DNA of 16,639 bases from JAXDJH01 sp034663635 (GCA_034663635.1 JAXDJH010000001.1:1-16639); one strand, 5' to 3'. Positions 1 through 7,678 are shown, counted from the first letter of the stretch. A program made the numbers and translations. The notes: generated by a model from the sequence alone, not told the origin.

Positions 1-2
1 GA

Positions 3-59
3 AGGGCTTCTTTCCGCAGGGTCGAGGTTCCGTCGGCGCGCTACCGGATGGGGCTTTAG
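3..59 (+). CDS. C-terminal end of a probable GNAT acetyltransferase (partial)
   Basis: An open frame enters from the left edge and stops at TAG 57-59, directly before the ATG of the next gene at 60. Only 18 residues are visible. Their end (RVEVPSARYRMGL) resembles the end of the neighbouring acetyltransferase (GVDAPAVRYRRSL): P, RYR and L line up. The simplest reading is that this is the tail of a second GNAT enzyme, in tandem with the next gene and probably cotranscribed. The fragment is too short for certainty and could be the tail of an unrelated protein. Confidence 0.42.
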   Translation, partial: RASFRRVEVPSARYRMGL

Positions 60-587
60 ATGACTTACGAGATCCGCGATGCGACACGTGATGACGCGCA
101 TGCCGTAGCCCAGGTATGGGTCGACTCATGGCGCGCCGCCTATGGCGATCTTTTAACGTCTGAACAGATCGAGAGCAGGACGGTTGAGCTCCGGGAGGGC
201 CATTGGGCCTCCGAGTTCAATCACCCGACGAGTCTTCGGTCCGTGCGTCTTATCGCCGAGGACGACGATGGGGCGGCGGGGTTCGTCACATCGGGACCAT
301 CTCAGGATGACGGCGCGTCGGAATCGGACGCAGAGGTCCGCGCTATCTACCTCGCCGAACGCGCCTGGGGTAAGGGCTTGGGAGCCGAATTACTGCAAGG
401 CGCCGTCGACGGATTGCGCGGTAAGGGTTTCGCGAGTGCTGCCCTGTGGGTCCTCGAGGGAAACTCTCGAGCTCGACGCTTCTACGAACGGGAGGGTTGG
501 ACCCTCGACGGCGGTCACAAGGATTGTTTTGGGGGTGTCGACGCGCCTGCGGTGAGATATCGGAGGAGCCTCGAACAGCCAAAGTAG
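60..587 (+). CDS. GNAT family N-acetyltransferase
   Basis: A 175-residue protein of the GNAT fold, which transfers an acetyl group from acetyl-CoA to an amine; the substrate cannot be told from sequence. The N-terminus (YEIRDATRDDAHAVAQVW) is the usual first strand and helix. Motif A is visible at about residues 93-110 (VRAIYLAERAWGKGLGAEL), with the WGKGLG loop that binds the CoA pyrophosphate. Motif B is at about 134-147 (GNSRARRFYEREGW), with the conserved N and FY. The length is normal for a stand-alone GNAT enzyme. The start ATG abuts the stop of the preceding frame, and serA follows after 10 bases, so all three may share a transcript. No N-terminal signal or membrane segment is seen. 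Confidence 0.9.
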   Translation: MTYEIRDATRDDAHAVAQVWVDSWRAAYGDLLTSEQIESRTVELREGHWASEFNHPTSLRSVRLIAEDDDGAAGFVTSGPSQDDGASESDAEVRAIYLAERAWGKGLGAELLQGAVDGLRGKGFASAALWVLEGNSRARRFYEREGWTLDGGHKDCFGGVDAPAVRYRRSLEQPK

Positions 588-597
588 GCTCGATGCC

Positions 598-2181
598 ATG
601 AAAGTACTCGTATCGGAAAAGCTTTCGGGAGCAGGTCTGGAGCGTCTGCGCGAACACGTAACCGTTGACGTGAAGCTGGGTCTAAGTCCGGAGGAACTCG
701 AGGCCACGATCGGGGACTACGACGCGCTCATCGTGCGTTCGGCCACCAAGGCCACGGCCTCCGTTTTGGAGAAGGGCGAGAATCTAAAAGTCGTCGGCCG
801 CGCCGGCATCGGGCTCGACAACGTCGACGTCGAGGCAGCAACACGCTTGGGCATCCTCGTCGTCAACGCGCCGCAATCCAACGTCCTATCCGCGGCTGAG
901 CACACGATGGCGTTGCTCCTTGCGCAGGCCCGAAACGTGCCGCAGGCTCATGCCGCGCTGACGTCTGGTTCGTGGGAGCGCGAGAAGTGGCAGGGCATCG
1001 AGCTCCACGGGAAAACACTCGGGATCGTCGGACTCGGCCGGGTCGGAACGCTCGTCGCGCAGCGCGCGAGCGCGTTTGGGATGCGACTCGTTGCCTACGA
1101 CCCCTACGTCGCGCCGAACAGGGCCGCTCAGATGGGCGTCCAGCTCGTGGACGACATCGTCGAGCTCGCCAAGCGGGCGGATTTCATCACGATCCACATG
1201 CCTCGAACGCCTGAGACCGTCGGGCTGATCGGCGAACGCGAACTTGCCGCCGTGAAGCCGGGCGTTCGCATCGTCAATACCGCCAGGGGGGGACTGATCG
1301 ACGAGGACGCTCTGGTGAAGGCCCTCGAGGATGGTCGAGTCGGAGGAGCGGCGATCGATGTCTTCGTCGATGAGCCGGTGACCGAGCATCCCCTCTTCAA
1401 GTTCTCCAACGTCGTCGTCACGCCGCACCTCGGCGCATCTACCGCCGAGGCCCAGGACAAGGCGGGGCTCGCTATCGCCGAGCAGGTCCTCCTCGCGCTG
1501 AGGGGCGAGTTCGTTCCCTACGCGGTGAACGTCGACGTCGGCACCGAGATCCCGGAGCCGGTTCGGCCGTACCTGAGGTTGGCAGAACGGCTCGGTCGGA
1601 TCGCGGTCGCTCTCGCCGGCACCGGAGTCGAAGGGTTGCGCTTCGAGTACCACGGGGGGATCGCGGACCATGACACGCGTGCATTGACGCTGTCGGGCCT
1701 GAAAGGCGCGTTCTCGGCCGTCGTACACGAACCCGTGACGTTCGTGAACGCGCCGCTGATGGCGAAGGAACGAGGGATCTCGGTCGAGGAATCGAAGTCG
1801 TCGCAGTCGCTCGATTACGTGAACCTGGTCGAGGTCCGCGCTTCGTCCAAGGACGAGACGGTCTCGGTCGCCGGAGTTCTTGTCGGCAAGAAGGACAACG
1901 AGCGTCTCGTTCGCATCTACGGCTATGACCTCGACATGGCGTTCGCTCCGATAATGGTGTTCTTCCGATACGAGGATCGACCGGGCGTTGTCGGGATAGT
2001 CGGCACCCTGCTCGGGGAGGCCGGCGTCAACATCGCGAACATGCAGGTCGGACGCCAGACCGTCGGCGGCGAAGCGCTGATGGGCCTCGCCGTGGATTCG
2101 CCGATCCCAGAGAAGGTTCTCAACTCCATAGCGGAGAAAGCTCAACTACGCGACGCTCGGTCGATCGTGTTGGACGAGTGA
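598..2181 (+). CDS. serA: D-3-phosphoglycerate dehydrogenase (long, ACT-domain form)
   Basis: Catalyses the NAD-dependent oxidation of 3-phosphoglycerate to 3-phosphohydroxypyruvate, the first step of serine synthesis, in the cytosol. At 527 residues it matches the long type I form of Actinobacteria (M. tuberculosis about 528). The split substrate-binding domain is residues 1-97 and about 285-315. The nucleotide-binding domain between them has GLGRVG at 145-150 and the NAD-selecting acidic residue D168. The catalytic trio R230, E259 and H277 is present (NTARGG, DEP, TPHLGA). Residues about 318-448 form the extra substrate-binding (ASB) domain, and about 450-527 the ACT domain, which binds serine for feedback inhibition in this family. 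ATG 598 is preceded by only a weak AGTAGG (583-588). ilvE follows after 48 bases; the leuB often found between them in actinobacteria is absent. Confidence 0.97.
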   Translation: MKVLVSEKLSGAGLERLREHVTVDVKLGLSPEELEATIGDYDALIVRSATKATASVLEKGENLKVVGRAGIGLDNVDVEAATRLGILVVNAPQSNVLSAAEHTMALLLAQARNVPQAHAALTSGSWEREKWQGIELHGKTLGIVGLGRVGTLVAQRASAFGMRLVAYDPYVAPNRAAQMGVQLVDDIVELAKRADFITIHMPRTPETVGLIGERELAAVKPGVRIVNTARGGLIDEDALVKALEDGRVGGAAIDVFVDEPVTEHPLFKFSNVVVTPHLGASTAEAQDKAGLAIAEQVLLALRGEFVPYAVNVDVGTEIPEPVRPYLRLAERLGRIAVALAGTGVEGLRFEYHGGIADHDTRALTLSGLKGAFSAVVHEPVTFVNAPLMAKERGISVEESKSSQSLDYVNLVEVRASSKDETVSVAGVLVGKKDNERLVRIYGYDLDMAFAPIMVFFRYEDRPGVVGIVGTLLGEAGVNIANMQVGRQTVGGEALMGLAVDSPIPEKVLNSIAEKAQLRDARSIVLDE

Positions 2182-2229
2182 CCGGCTAGTAATCTCAGCA
2201 GAACAACCAAGCGGGACAAAGGAGCGGGG

Positions 2230-3150
2230 ATGGGCATCGAGCCAGTCGACAAGGTTTGGATGAACGGTGAACTCGTCGACTGGAAGGACGCGAACGTCCA
2301 CATCCTGACCCACGCGCTTCACTACGGCACCGGAGTCTTCGAAGGGATCCGGTGTTACGAGACTCCGAAAGGCCCCGCGGTTTTCCGCTTGCGCGATCAC
2401 CTCGAGCGCATGGAGCGGTCCGCAAAGATCTTCTTGATGGAGATCCCGTTCAGTTGCGACGACCTTCAGGACGCGACCCACGCTCTCGTCAAAGTCAACC
2501 GGCTGAAGTCCTGCTACGTCCGTCCGATCGCGTACCGAGGCTTCGGTGGCGAGATGGGCGTCAACCCTGAGAAGAATCCCGTCGATGTCGCGATCGCCGT
2601 GTGGAGCTGGGGTGCCTACCTGGGCGACGAGGCTTTGAAGAGCGGGATCCGGATGACGATCTCGTCATGGCGCCGACACGACCCGAACATCATCCCGCCG
2701 ATGGCGAAGGTCACAGGGGCGTACATCAACTCTTCGATGGCCAAGCTCGAGGCGGTTCACAACGGTTTCGATGAGGCGATCATGCTGAACCCGCAGGGCT
2801 ACGTCGCCGAGGCGACGGGAGAGAACCTCTTCGTCGTGAAGGACGGCGAGATCTTCACTCCGCCACTCTCGGCCGGCCCCCTCCCCGGCATCACCCGCAA
2901 CACGATCATGAAGATCGCGGCCGACCTCGGCATGCCGGTCACCGAACGCCAAATGACTCGGGCCGACCTCTACCTCGCCGACGAGATGTTCTGCAGCGGC
3001 ACGGCGGCCGAGGTGACTCCGGTTCGTGAGATCGACGAGCGCGAGATCGGCGAACCTGGACCAGTGACGCTGACGATCCAACAGAAGTATTTCTCCATCG
3101 TCAAAGGCGAAGACGAGAAGTACTTCGACTGGCTCGACTTCGTGGAGTAG
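2230..3150 (+). CDS. ilvE: Branched-chain amino acid aminotransferase
   Basis: A fold-type IV PLP enzyme that exchanges amino groups between glutamate and the 2-oxo acids of leucine, isoleucine and valine: the last synthetic step, also used in breakdown. At 306 residues it has the length of E. coli IlvE (309). The PLP lysine is K160 in PMAKVTGAYINSS. The family signature around E194 and N199 (EATGENLF), the phosphate-binding LPGITR and the C-terminal SGTAAEVTPVR are all intact. The ATG is well placed behind GGAG at 2221-2224 (AAAGGAG with the preceding bases), 5 bases upstream. The stop TAG overlaps the GTG start of gltX by one base, which suggests translational coupling. A D-amino acid or 4-amino-4-deoxychorismate enzyme is less likely, given the full-length match to IlvE. 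Confidence 0.96.
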   Translation: MGIEPVDKVWMNGELVDWKDANVHILTHALHYGTGVFEGIRCYETPKGPAVFRLRDHLERMERSAKIFLMEIPFSCDDLQDATHALVKVNRLKSCYVRPIAYRGFGGEMGVNPEKNPVDVAIAVWSWGAYLGDEALKSGIRMTISSWRRHDPNIIPPMAKVTGAYINSSMAKLEAVHNGFDEAIMLNPQGYVAEATGENLFVVKDGEIFTPPLSAGPLPGITRNTIMKIAADLGMPVTERQMTRADLYLADEMFCSGTAAEVTPVREIDEREIGEPGPVTLTIQQKYFSIVKGEDEKYFDWLDFVE

Positions 3151-4589
3151 TGACTTCTTCCATACGCACGCGCATCGCTCCAGCCCCCAGTGGGTCTATC
3201 CATGTCGGCAATGCGCGCACCGCTCTCTACAACTGGTTGTACGCGCGTCATCACGGCGGGACGTTCGTACTGCGCGTAGAGGACACCGATCGGAAGCGAG
3301 CCACCGATGAGGCGTTCGCCGCAGTTCTGGAAGACATGCGCTGGCTCGGGCTCGATTGGGATGAGGGCCCGGAGGTCGGCGGCGCCCATGAGCCTTACCG
3401 GCAGTCGGAGCGCACAGAGACGTACGAGGCGACGGTCACGCGGCTCCTCGAGTCGGGACATGCGTACAAGTGCTACTGCACCGCGGAGGAGTTGGACGAG
3501 CGGCGCAAACTGGCGCAGGCCGAGCGGAGGGCTCCCGGTTACGACGGCCGGTGCCGGAACCTCAGCGATGAAGAGCGCGCCGCGTTCGAAGCCGAGGGCA
3601 GGTCGTCCGCGGTTCGCTTCAAGGTCCCGGAAGGTCGCACGATCACGTTCGAGGACGCCGTCCGAGGCGAGATCTCGACCGACACCGCGCAGATACAGGA
3701 CTTCATCATCAGACGTTCGGACGGGTCACCCACTTACATGCTGGCGGCGGCGGTCGACGACGCGCTCATGGAGATCACTCACATCATCCGAGGCGAGGAT
3801 CTGATCAGTGCCACTCCCCGGCAGCTTCTCCTTCGAGAGGCGATGGACGTGCACGAGGTGCCGGTGTTCGCACACCTACCGTTGCTCGTCGACGAGAAGG
3901 GCCGTCCACTCTCGAAACGTTGGGGCGATGTGGCGGTCAGCGCGTATCGCGAGCAGGGGTTCCTGCCCGAGGCGCTCGTCAATTACCTCGCGCTACTGGG
4001 GTGGTCGTTCGATGACAAGACCAACATCTTCTCGAAGGACGAATTGATCGAGCGGTTCACTCTCGACCGCGTCAGCCGAAACCCGGCCCGGTTCGACGTC
4101 GACAAGCTCGAGTGGTTGAACGGCCATTACATCCGGACGAAACCGGTCGAAGAGATCGTCGAGGCCCTGGTTCCCTTCTGTGTCGCGGAAGGGATGCCGG
4201 CCGACACGGCCGAGGGTCGGGAGATCCTGAAGTCCGTCACGCCGCTCCTCACCGAGCGGATGAAGCGCTTGACCGAGGCCCCCCCGATGGTTCGATTCCT
4301 TTTCGAGCGGCCTACCCCGGACGAGAAGGCTCGCAAGGTTCTCGATGGTCAGGAGGCTTACCTGACCGAAGTTGAGGCAGCCCTAGAGGGCGTTGAAAAG
4401 TGGACGACGGCCGAGATCGAAGAGGCGTTGCGCAGGTTGCAAGAAGAGAAGGGATTGAAGCCCAAACAAGCCTTCCAACCAGTGCGCGCCGCGGTGACGG
4501 GAACGCTCATCAGCCCGCCCCTGTTCGAGTCTTTAGAGATCCTCGGCAAGCAAGAGACCTTGGTCAGGTTGAGAAGTCTGGCCGGATAG
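3150..4589 (+). CDS. gltX: Glutamyl-tRNA synthetase
   Basis: A class I aminoacyl-tRNA synthetase, 479 residues. The HIGH-type motif is HVGN at 18-21 (APAPSGSIHVGNARTAL) and the KMSKS-type motif is LSKR at 254-257. The metal-site cysteines are partly kept: C108, C110 and C135 (CxCx24C), followed by RN rather than the CxH of E. coli. The C-terminal half is the helical anticodon-binding region. The start is GTG, sharing its G with the ilvE stop; no later start would keep the RTRIAPAPS strand. The GGAG at 3144-3147 is only 2 bases away, so initiation probably depends on coupling to ilvE. Genes for tRNA-Gln and tRNA-Glu follow within 140 bases. Most actinobacteria use a non-discriminating GluRS plus GatCAB; whether this enzyme does is inference. 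Confidence 0.97.
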   Translation: MTSSIRTRIAPAPSGSIHVGNARTALYNWLYARHHGGTFVLRVEDTDRKRATDEAFAAVLEDMRWLGLDWDEGPEVGGAHEPYRQSERTETYEATVTRLLESGHAYKCYCTAEELDERRKLAQAERRAPGYDGRCRNLSDEERAAFEAEGRSSAVRFKVPEGRTITFEDAVRGEISTDTAQIQDFIIRRSDGSPTYMLAAAVDDALMEITHIIRGEDLISATPRQLLLREAMDVHEVPVFAHLPLLVDEKGRPLSKRWGDVAVSAYREQGFLPEALVNYLALLGWSFDDKTNIFSKDELIERFTLDRVSRNPARFDVDKLEWLNGHYIRTKPVEEIVEALVPFCVAEGMPADTAEGREILKSVTPLLTERMKRLTEAPPMVRFLFERPTPDEKARKVLDGQEAYLTEVEAALEGVEKWTTAEIEEALRRLQEEKGLKPKQAFQPVRAAVTGTLISPPLFESLEILGKQETLVRLRSLAG

Positions 4590-4618
4590 ACCCGCTGGTA
4601 TCCTCCTGAACCCGTGAT

Positions 4619-4691
4619 TGGGGCGTGGGGTAACCTGGCAGCCCGTCGGTTTCTGGTACCGATAGTCCTGGTTCGAATCCAGGCGCCCCAG
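4619..4691 (+). tRNA. tRNA-Gln, anticodon CTG
   Basis: A full cloverleaf folds by hand. The acceptor TGGGGCG (4619-4625) pairs with CGCCCCA (4684-4690). The D stem is GGGT/GCCC with one T-G pair. The anticodon stem is TCGGT/ACCGA with loop TTCTGGT and anticodon CTG at 4653-4655. The T stem is CCTGG/CCAGG with loop TTCGAAT. The discriminator is G4691 and CCA is not encoded. The first pair is U1-A72, the pair GatCAB reads in bacterial tRNA-Gln. The tRNA reads CAG. It lies 29 bases after gltX. Confidence 0.96.
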
Positions 4692-4723
4692 CTCAAACGG
4701 TCAGGCAGGTTGTTAGTGAACGC

Positions 4724-4798
4724 GGCCCGGTAGTCTAGTTGGCCGAGGACGCCGCCCTCTCAAGGCGGAGATCACGGGTTCGAATCCCGTCCGGGCTA
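4724..4798 (+). tRNA. tRNA-Glu, anticodon CTC
   Basis: A full cloverleaf folds by hand. The acceptor GGCCCGG (4724-4730) pairs with CCGGGCT (4791-4797), with a wobble G1-U72 as the first pair. The D stem is GTCT/GGAC with a 10-base loop. The anticodon stem is CCGCC/GGCGG with loop CTCTCAA and anticodon CTC at 4759-4761. The T stem is ACGGG/CCCGT with loop TTCGAAT. The discriminator is A4798 and CCA is not encoded. It reads GAG. It follows tRNA-Gln by 32 bases and precedes rplS by 46 bases; no terminator is visible between them. Confidence 0.96.
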
Positions 4799-4844
4799 CT
4801 AGTTCCAAGTGATTAGCGGTTTCAAGGATTAAGGAGATGGAGAG

Positions 4845-5192
4845 ATGAACCCGACCGACCTCGTCGAGCGCCCTTACCTGCGTGACGACGTGCCCGACTT
4901 CAGACCGGGCGACACCGTCAAGGTGCACGTGCGAGTAGTCGAGGGCGAGCGCGAGCGCGTTCAGATCTTCGAGGGCATCACGATCCGCCGGCGCGGGAGT
5001 CAGCTCTCAGCGACCTTCACCGTGAGGAAGATCTCCTTCGGCGTGGGCGTGGAGCGCACGTTCCCGGTCCACTCCCCGATGATCGCGAAGATCGAAGTCG
5101 TCACCCGTGGCGACGTCCGCAGAGCCAAGCTCTATTACCTCCGCTCCAGGGTCGGCAAAAAGGCGAAGGTCAAAGAGCGCCGCGAAGTCTGA
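4845..5192 (+). CDS. rplS: 50S ribosomal protein L19
   Basis: L19 lies at the interface of the two ribosomal subunits and helps form an inter-subunit bridge. The 115-residue product has the family length and its hallmarks: FRPGDTVKVHVRVVEG near the N-terminus, RVQIFEGITIRRRG in the middle, RKISFGVGVERTFP, and the basic C-terminal LYYLRSRVGKKAKVKER. The ATG follows AAGGAG (4831-4836) by 8 bases; an out-of-frame ATG at 4837 can be ignored. In many bacteria rplS ends the rpsP-rimM-trmD-rplS operon, but here its upstream neighbour is tRNA-Glu. The downstream order (lepB, lepB, rnhB) is the actinobacterial one. No clear promoter is visible in the 46-base gap, so readthrough from the tRNA transcript is possible. 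Confidence 0.97.
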   Translation: MNPTDLVERPYLRDDVPDFRPGDTVKVHVRVVEGERERVQIFEGITIRRRGSQLSATFTVRKISFGVGVERTFPVHSPMIAKIEVVTRGDVRRAKLYYLRSRVGKKAKVKERREV

Positions 5193-5196
5193 CGCA

Positions 5197-5871
5197 GTGC
5201 AAGAGCCAGAAATCTCTCAATCCCAACCGCCCCCGCCGCCATCGCCGGAAGGCGAGGGCCCTATTCCAACGCCCGTCAAGAAGCACCGCCCGTTGTGGCG
5301 CGAGCTTCCGATCCTCATCGTCATCGCCTTCGTAGTCGCTCTTCTCATAAAGACGTTCGTCCTCCAGGCCTTCTACATCCCGTCGGCGTCGATGGAGCCC
5401 ACGCTCCGCGAGGGCGACCGGGTTCTCGTCGAGAAGATCAAGTACCACCTGGGCGACCCCGCGCGTGGGGACGTTCTCGTGTTCGAGAAGGACCTCATCG
5501 GGGCGCCACCTGCCGAAGACACCGGCTTCATGACCGACATCAGCAATGCGTTCAAGGGTCTGTTCGGGTTTCCTACGGGTACCTCGCAAGACTTCATCAA
5601 GCGCGTGATCGGGGTGGGTGGGGACACCGTCGAGGGCCGCGACGGTGTGGTGTTCGTCAACGGTGAAGCGATAAGCGAGCCGTATCTCCCCGAGGGACTC
5701 GAGATCTCTCCCTTCGGCCCCGTCGAGATCCCGGACGGCAAGCTCTTCGTGATGGGCGATAACCGGAACAACTCGGATGACTCACGAAACTTCGGGCCGA
5801 TCGATGTGGATCAGGTGGTGGGCCACGCATTCCTATTGATTTGGCCCCCCTCAGACTTCGACACGCTCTAA
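5197..5871 (+). CDS. lepB: Type I signal peptidase (first of two)
   Basis: A membrane-bound Ser/Lys protease that removes signal peptides from exported proteins on the outer face of the membrane. Numbering from GTG 5197 gives 224 residues: a proline-rich cytoplasmic head (about 1-35), one membrane segment (about 36-54), the catalytic S65 in SASMEPTL, the general base K135 in DFIKRVIG, and the conserved GDNRNNSDDSR box at 187-197. A loop of about 30 residues (101-130) separates the Ser and Lys boxes. I chose GTG 5197, 4 bases after the rplS stop. An upstream GTG at 5107 would add 30 residues but overlap rplS by 86 bases, and those residues look like out-of-frame L19 sequence. Neither start has a strong ribosome-binding site, so the start is uncertain. 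Confidence 0.93.
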   Translation: MQEPEISQSQPPPPPSPEGEGPIPTPVKKHRPLWRELPILIVIAFVVALLIKTFVLQAFYIPSASMEPTLREGDRVLVEKIKYHLGDPARGDVLVFEKDLIGAPPAEDTGFMTDISNAFKGLFGFPTGTSQDFIKRVIGVGGDTVEGRDGVVFVNGEAISEPYLPEGLEISPFGPVEIPDGKLFVMGDNRNNSDDSRNFGPIDVDQVVGHAFLLIWPPSDFDTL

Positions 5872-5880
5872 CCTGTCTCT

Positions 5881-6621
5881 ATGTCCGAATCCGCGCCCGA
5901 GCCCGGCGCGCCCGCTCCAGACCCCGAACCAACCCCGGCTACTCCGATAGGGCCGTCGCGGACGACGCGGTTCCGTTCGTCGGCGATCAAGCACATCACC
6001 GAGTTGCCGATGCTCGTTCTGTTGGCGTTCCTCATCGCGATCGTCATCAAGACGTTCGTCGTGCAGGCCTTTTTCATCCCCTCCGGTTCGATGATCCCGA
6101 CGCTCCGGATCGGAGACCGCGTTCTCGTCGAGAAGCTCAGCTACCGGCTGCATGACGTTGAGCGTGGCGATGTGGTCGTTTTCGAGAAGGAGGTGTTCGG
6201 CGCCAAGCCGCCGGACGTGCCCTGGTACGACGACACGCGCAATTTCTTTCGAGAGCTACTGGGACTGCCGACGGGGGAGCAGGAGGATTACATCAAGAGG
6301 GTCGTCGCCATCGGTGGCGACACGATCCGCTACGCAGGCACTCCCAGACATCTGATCGTCAACGGCGAGGACGTTGATATCTCCTACGTGAAGGGCGGAC
6401 GCGACAAGTTCTCATCCACGATCACGGAGGCCGACTGCAAGAGACTCACGATGGAAGAGGCCGAGGGGGGTTGCCGGGTCCCCGCTGGGAGGATCTTCGT
6501 GATGGGGGACAACAGATCGAGTTCGGAGGACTCGCGGATCCTGGGCCCGGTCGATGAGGACAAGGTGGTCGGGCGCGCTTTCGCAGTGATCTGGCCGCCG
6601 GGTCACTTCCGAGGCTTGTAG
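5881..6621 (+). CDS. lepB: Type I signal peptidase (second of two)
   Basis: A paralogue of the preceding gene, 9 bases downstream, 246 residues. It has a Pro/Ala/Glu-rich cytoplasmic head (1-35), a membrane segment (about 42-60), the catalytic S70 in PSGSMIPTL, the base K139 in DYIKRVVAIGGDT, and the GDNRSSSEDSR box at 209-219. The outer domain is longer than in the first copy, because residues about 160-200 carry an insertion with two cysteines (C186, C198). These could form a disulfide outside the cell (inference). ATG 5881 has no clear ribosome-binding site, so translation may be coupled to the first copy. Tandem signal peptidases between rplS and rnhB are known from Streptomyces (sipW-sipZ). 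The two copies are clearly diverged, so this is not a recent duplication. Confidence 0.95.
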   Translation: MSESAPEPGAPAPDPEPTPATPIGPSRTTRFRSSAIKHITELPMLVLLAFLIAIVIKTFVVQAFFIPSGSMIPTLRIGDRVLVEKLSYRLHDVERGDVVVFEKEVFGAKPPDVPWYDDTRNFFRELLGLPTGEQEDYIKRVVAIGGDTIRYAGTPRHLIVNGEDVDISYVKGGRDKFSSTITEADCKRLTMEEAEGGCRVPAGRIFVMGDNRSSSEDSRILGPVDEDKVVGRAFAVIWPPGHFRGL

Positions 6622-6633
6622 ACGGAGCGAGCG

Positions 6634-7326
6634 ATGGTGCTGGATGCGAGCGGCGTGATGGAGGCCCGTCTGGCCGAGGCGGGATTCGAGCGCGTCGCCG
6701 GCTGCGATGAAGTTGGTCGGGGGGCGCTTGCGGGTCCGCTCGTCGCCGCGGCGGTGATCCTTCCTCCAGATGTCGACATCGCCGGGCTTCGCGATTCGAA
6801 GATGTGCACCAAGCTCCAGCTGCGGCGACTCGCGGACCAGATCAACGAGATCGCCTTGGCCGTCTCGATTGTCCGAGTGCGTCACGACACGATCGATAAG
6901 GACGGGCTCAATCCGGCCAATATCCGAGCGCTGCGCCGCGCCTTGAACGGACTGGTCGCTAGTCCGGATTACGTGCTTGTGGATGCATTCAGGATCAAGC
7001 GATTGTCGTGGCCGAACCTGGCCGTGAAGAAGGCGGACGCCGTAAGCAAGAACGTGGCGGCGGCCTCGATCGTCGCCAAGGTTCACCGGGATGCCATCAT
7101 GCGGCGCTACCACAAGCGATTCAGGCAGTACGGGTTCGCAACCAATGTGGGCTACGGAACGAGGTACCACTGGAACGCCCTCAAGCGATACGGGCCCTCG
7201 CCGATCCACCGCCGTTCCTTCTTCGGAGTCATCGGATTTCCCGATAACGATGGTGTACTGAGGCCCCATCTGGCGCGAAACTTGGCCCAGGAAGAAGTTC
7301 CCTTCAGACCGGAGGACGGGCGATGA
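6634..7326 (+). CDS. rnhB: Ribonuclease HII
   Basis: Cuts RNA in RNA-DNA hybrids and starts the removal of single ribonucleotides from DNA. The 230-residue product has the RNase HII core. The four acidic catalytic residues are D25 and E26 (GCDEVGRG), D117 (YVLVDAF) and D153 (SIVAKVHRD). The usual DSKKL segment appears as DSKMCTK (54-60), a small departure. The ATG is preceded by GGAG at 6624-6627 with 6 bases spacing. The stop overlaps the next ATG as ATGA, so DUF2469 is probably translationally coupled. The C-terminus (about 205-230) is a polar extension beyond the fold. Confidence 0.96.
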   Translation: MVLDASGVMEARLAEAGFERVAGCDEVGRGALAGPLVAAAVILPPDVDIAGLRDSKMCTKLQLRRLADQINEIALAVSIVRVRHDTIDKDGLNPANIRALRRALNGLVASPDYVLVDAFRIKRLSWPNLAVKKADAVSKNVAAASIVAKVHRDAIMRRYHKRFRQYGFATNVGYGTRYHWNALKRYGPSPIHRRSFFGVIGFPDNDGVLRPHLARNLAQEEVPFRPEDGR

Positions 7327-7652
7327 GCGTCGAGGACCTCGAGAAATATGAGGCCGAGATGGAGCTTCAGCTGTACAAGGAGTATCGGGACGTCCTTCCG
7401 ATGTTCAAGTTCGTCGTGGAGACCGAACGACGCTTTTATCTAGCGAATGAAGTGAACGTCGAGACCCGTCATCTTGGAGCCAAGGTGTGGTTCGAGGTGG
7501 AGCTCGCGGATGCCTGGGTGTGGGACATGCATCGGCCGGCCCGCTTCGTCTCCCAGGTCAAGGTTGTGACTTTCCGCGATCTCAATGTCGAAGAGTTGGC
7601 ACAGCTCGCGGAGCGCGATCTGATCCCAGACCCGCCCGGGATGGACCACTAA
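7323..7652 (+). CDS. DUF2469 family protein
   Basis: A 109-residue protein with the features of DUF2469, a family known to me only from Actinobacteria and always close to rnhB. It begins with the acidic helix MSVEDLEKYEAEMELQLYKE, followed by FKFVVETERRFYLAN and the aromatic segment WFEVELADAWVWDMHRP. The function is unknown. There is no signal peptide, membrane segment or catalytic signature. The ATG overlaps the rnhB stop by 4 bases. Its presence is one of the best taxonomic clues in the window. Confidence 0.92.
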   Translation: MSVEDLEKYEAEMELQLYKEYRDVLPMFKFVVETERRFYLANEVNVETRHLGAKVWFEVELADAWVWDMHRPARFVSQVKVVTFRDLNVEELAQLAERDLIPDPPGMDH

Positions 7653-7678
7653 CCTTTTAGTCGCACCCTCTTTCTAAA

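Noticed and set aside
886..2145. 419-residue open frame on the minus strand across serA
   Set aside because: It lies wholly antisense to a clear serA, is rich in R, D and H as GC-rich shadows are, and shows no family motif.
4590..4618. tRNA promoter with TATCCT at 4599-4604
   Set aside because: No -35 element lies at the right distance; the nearest good match, TTGAGA at 4569, is 24 bases away.
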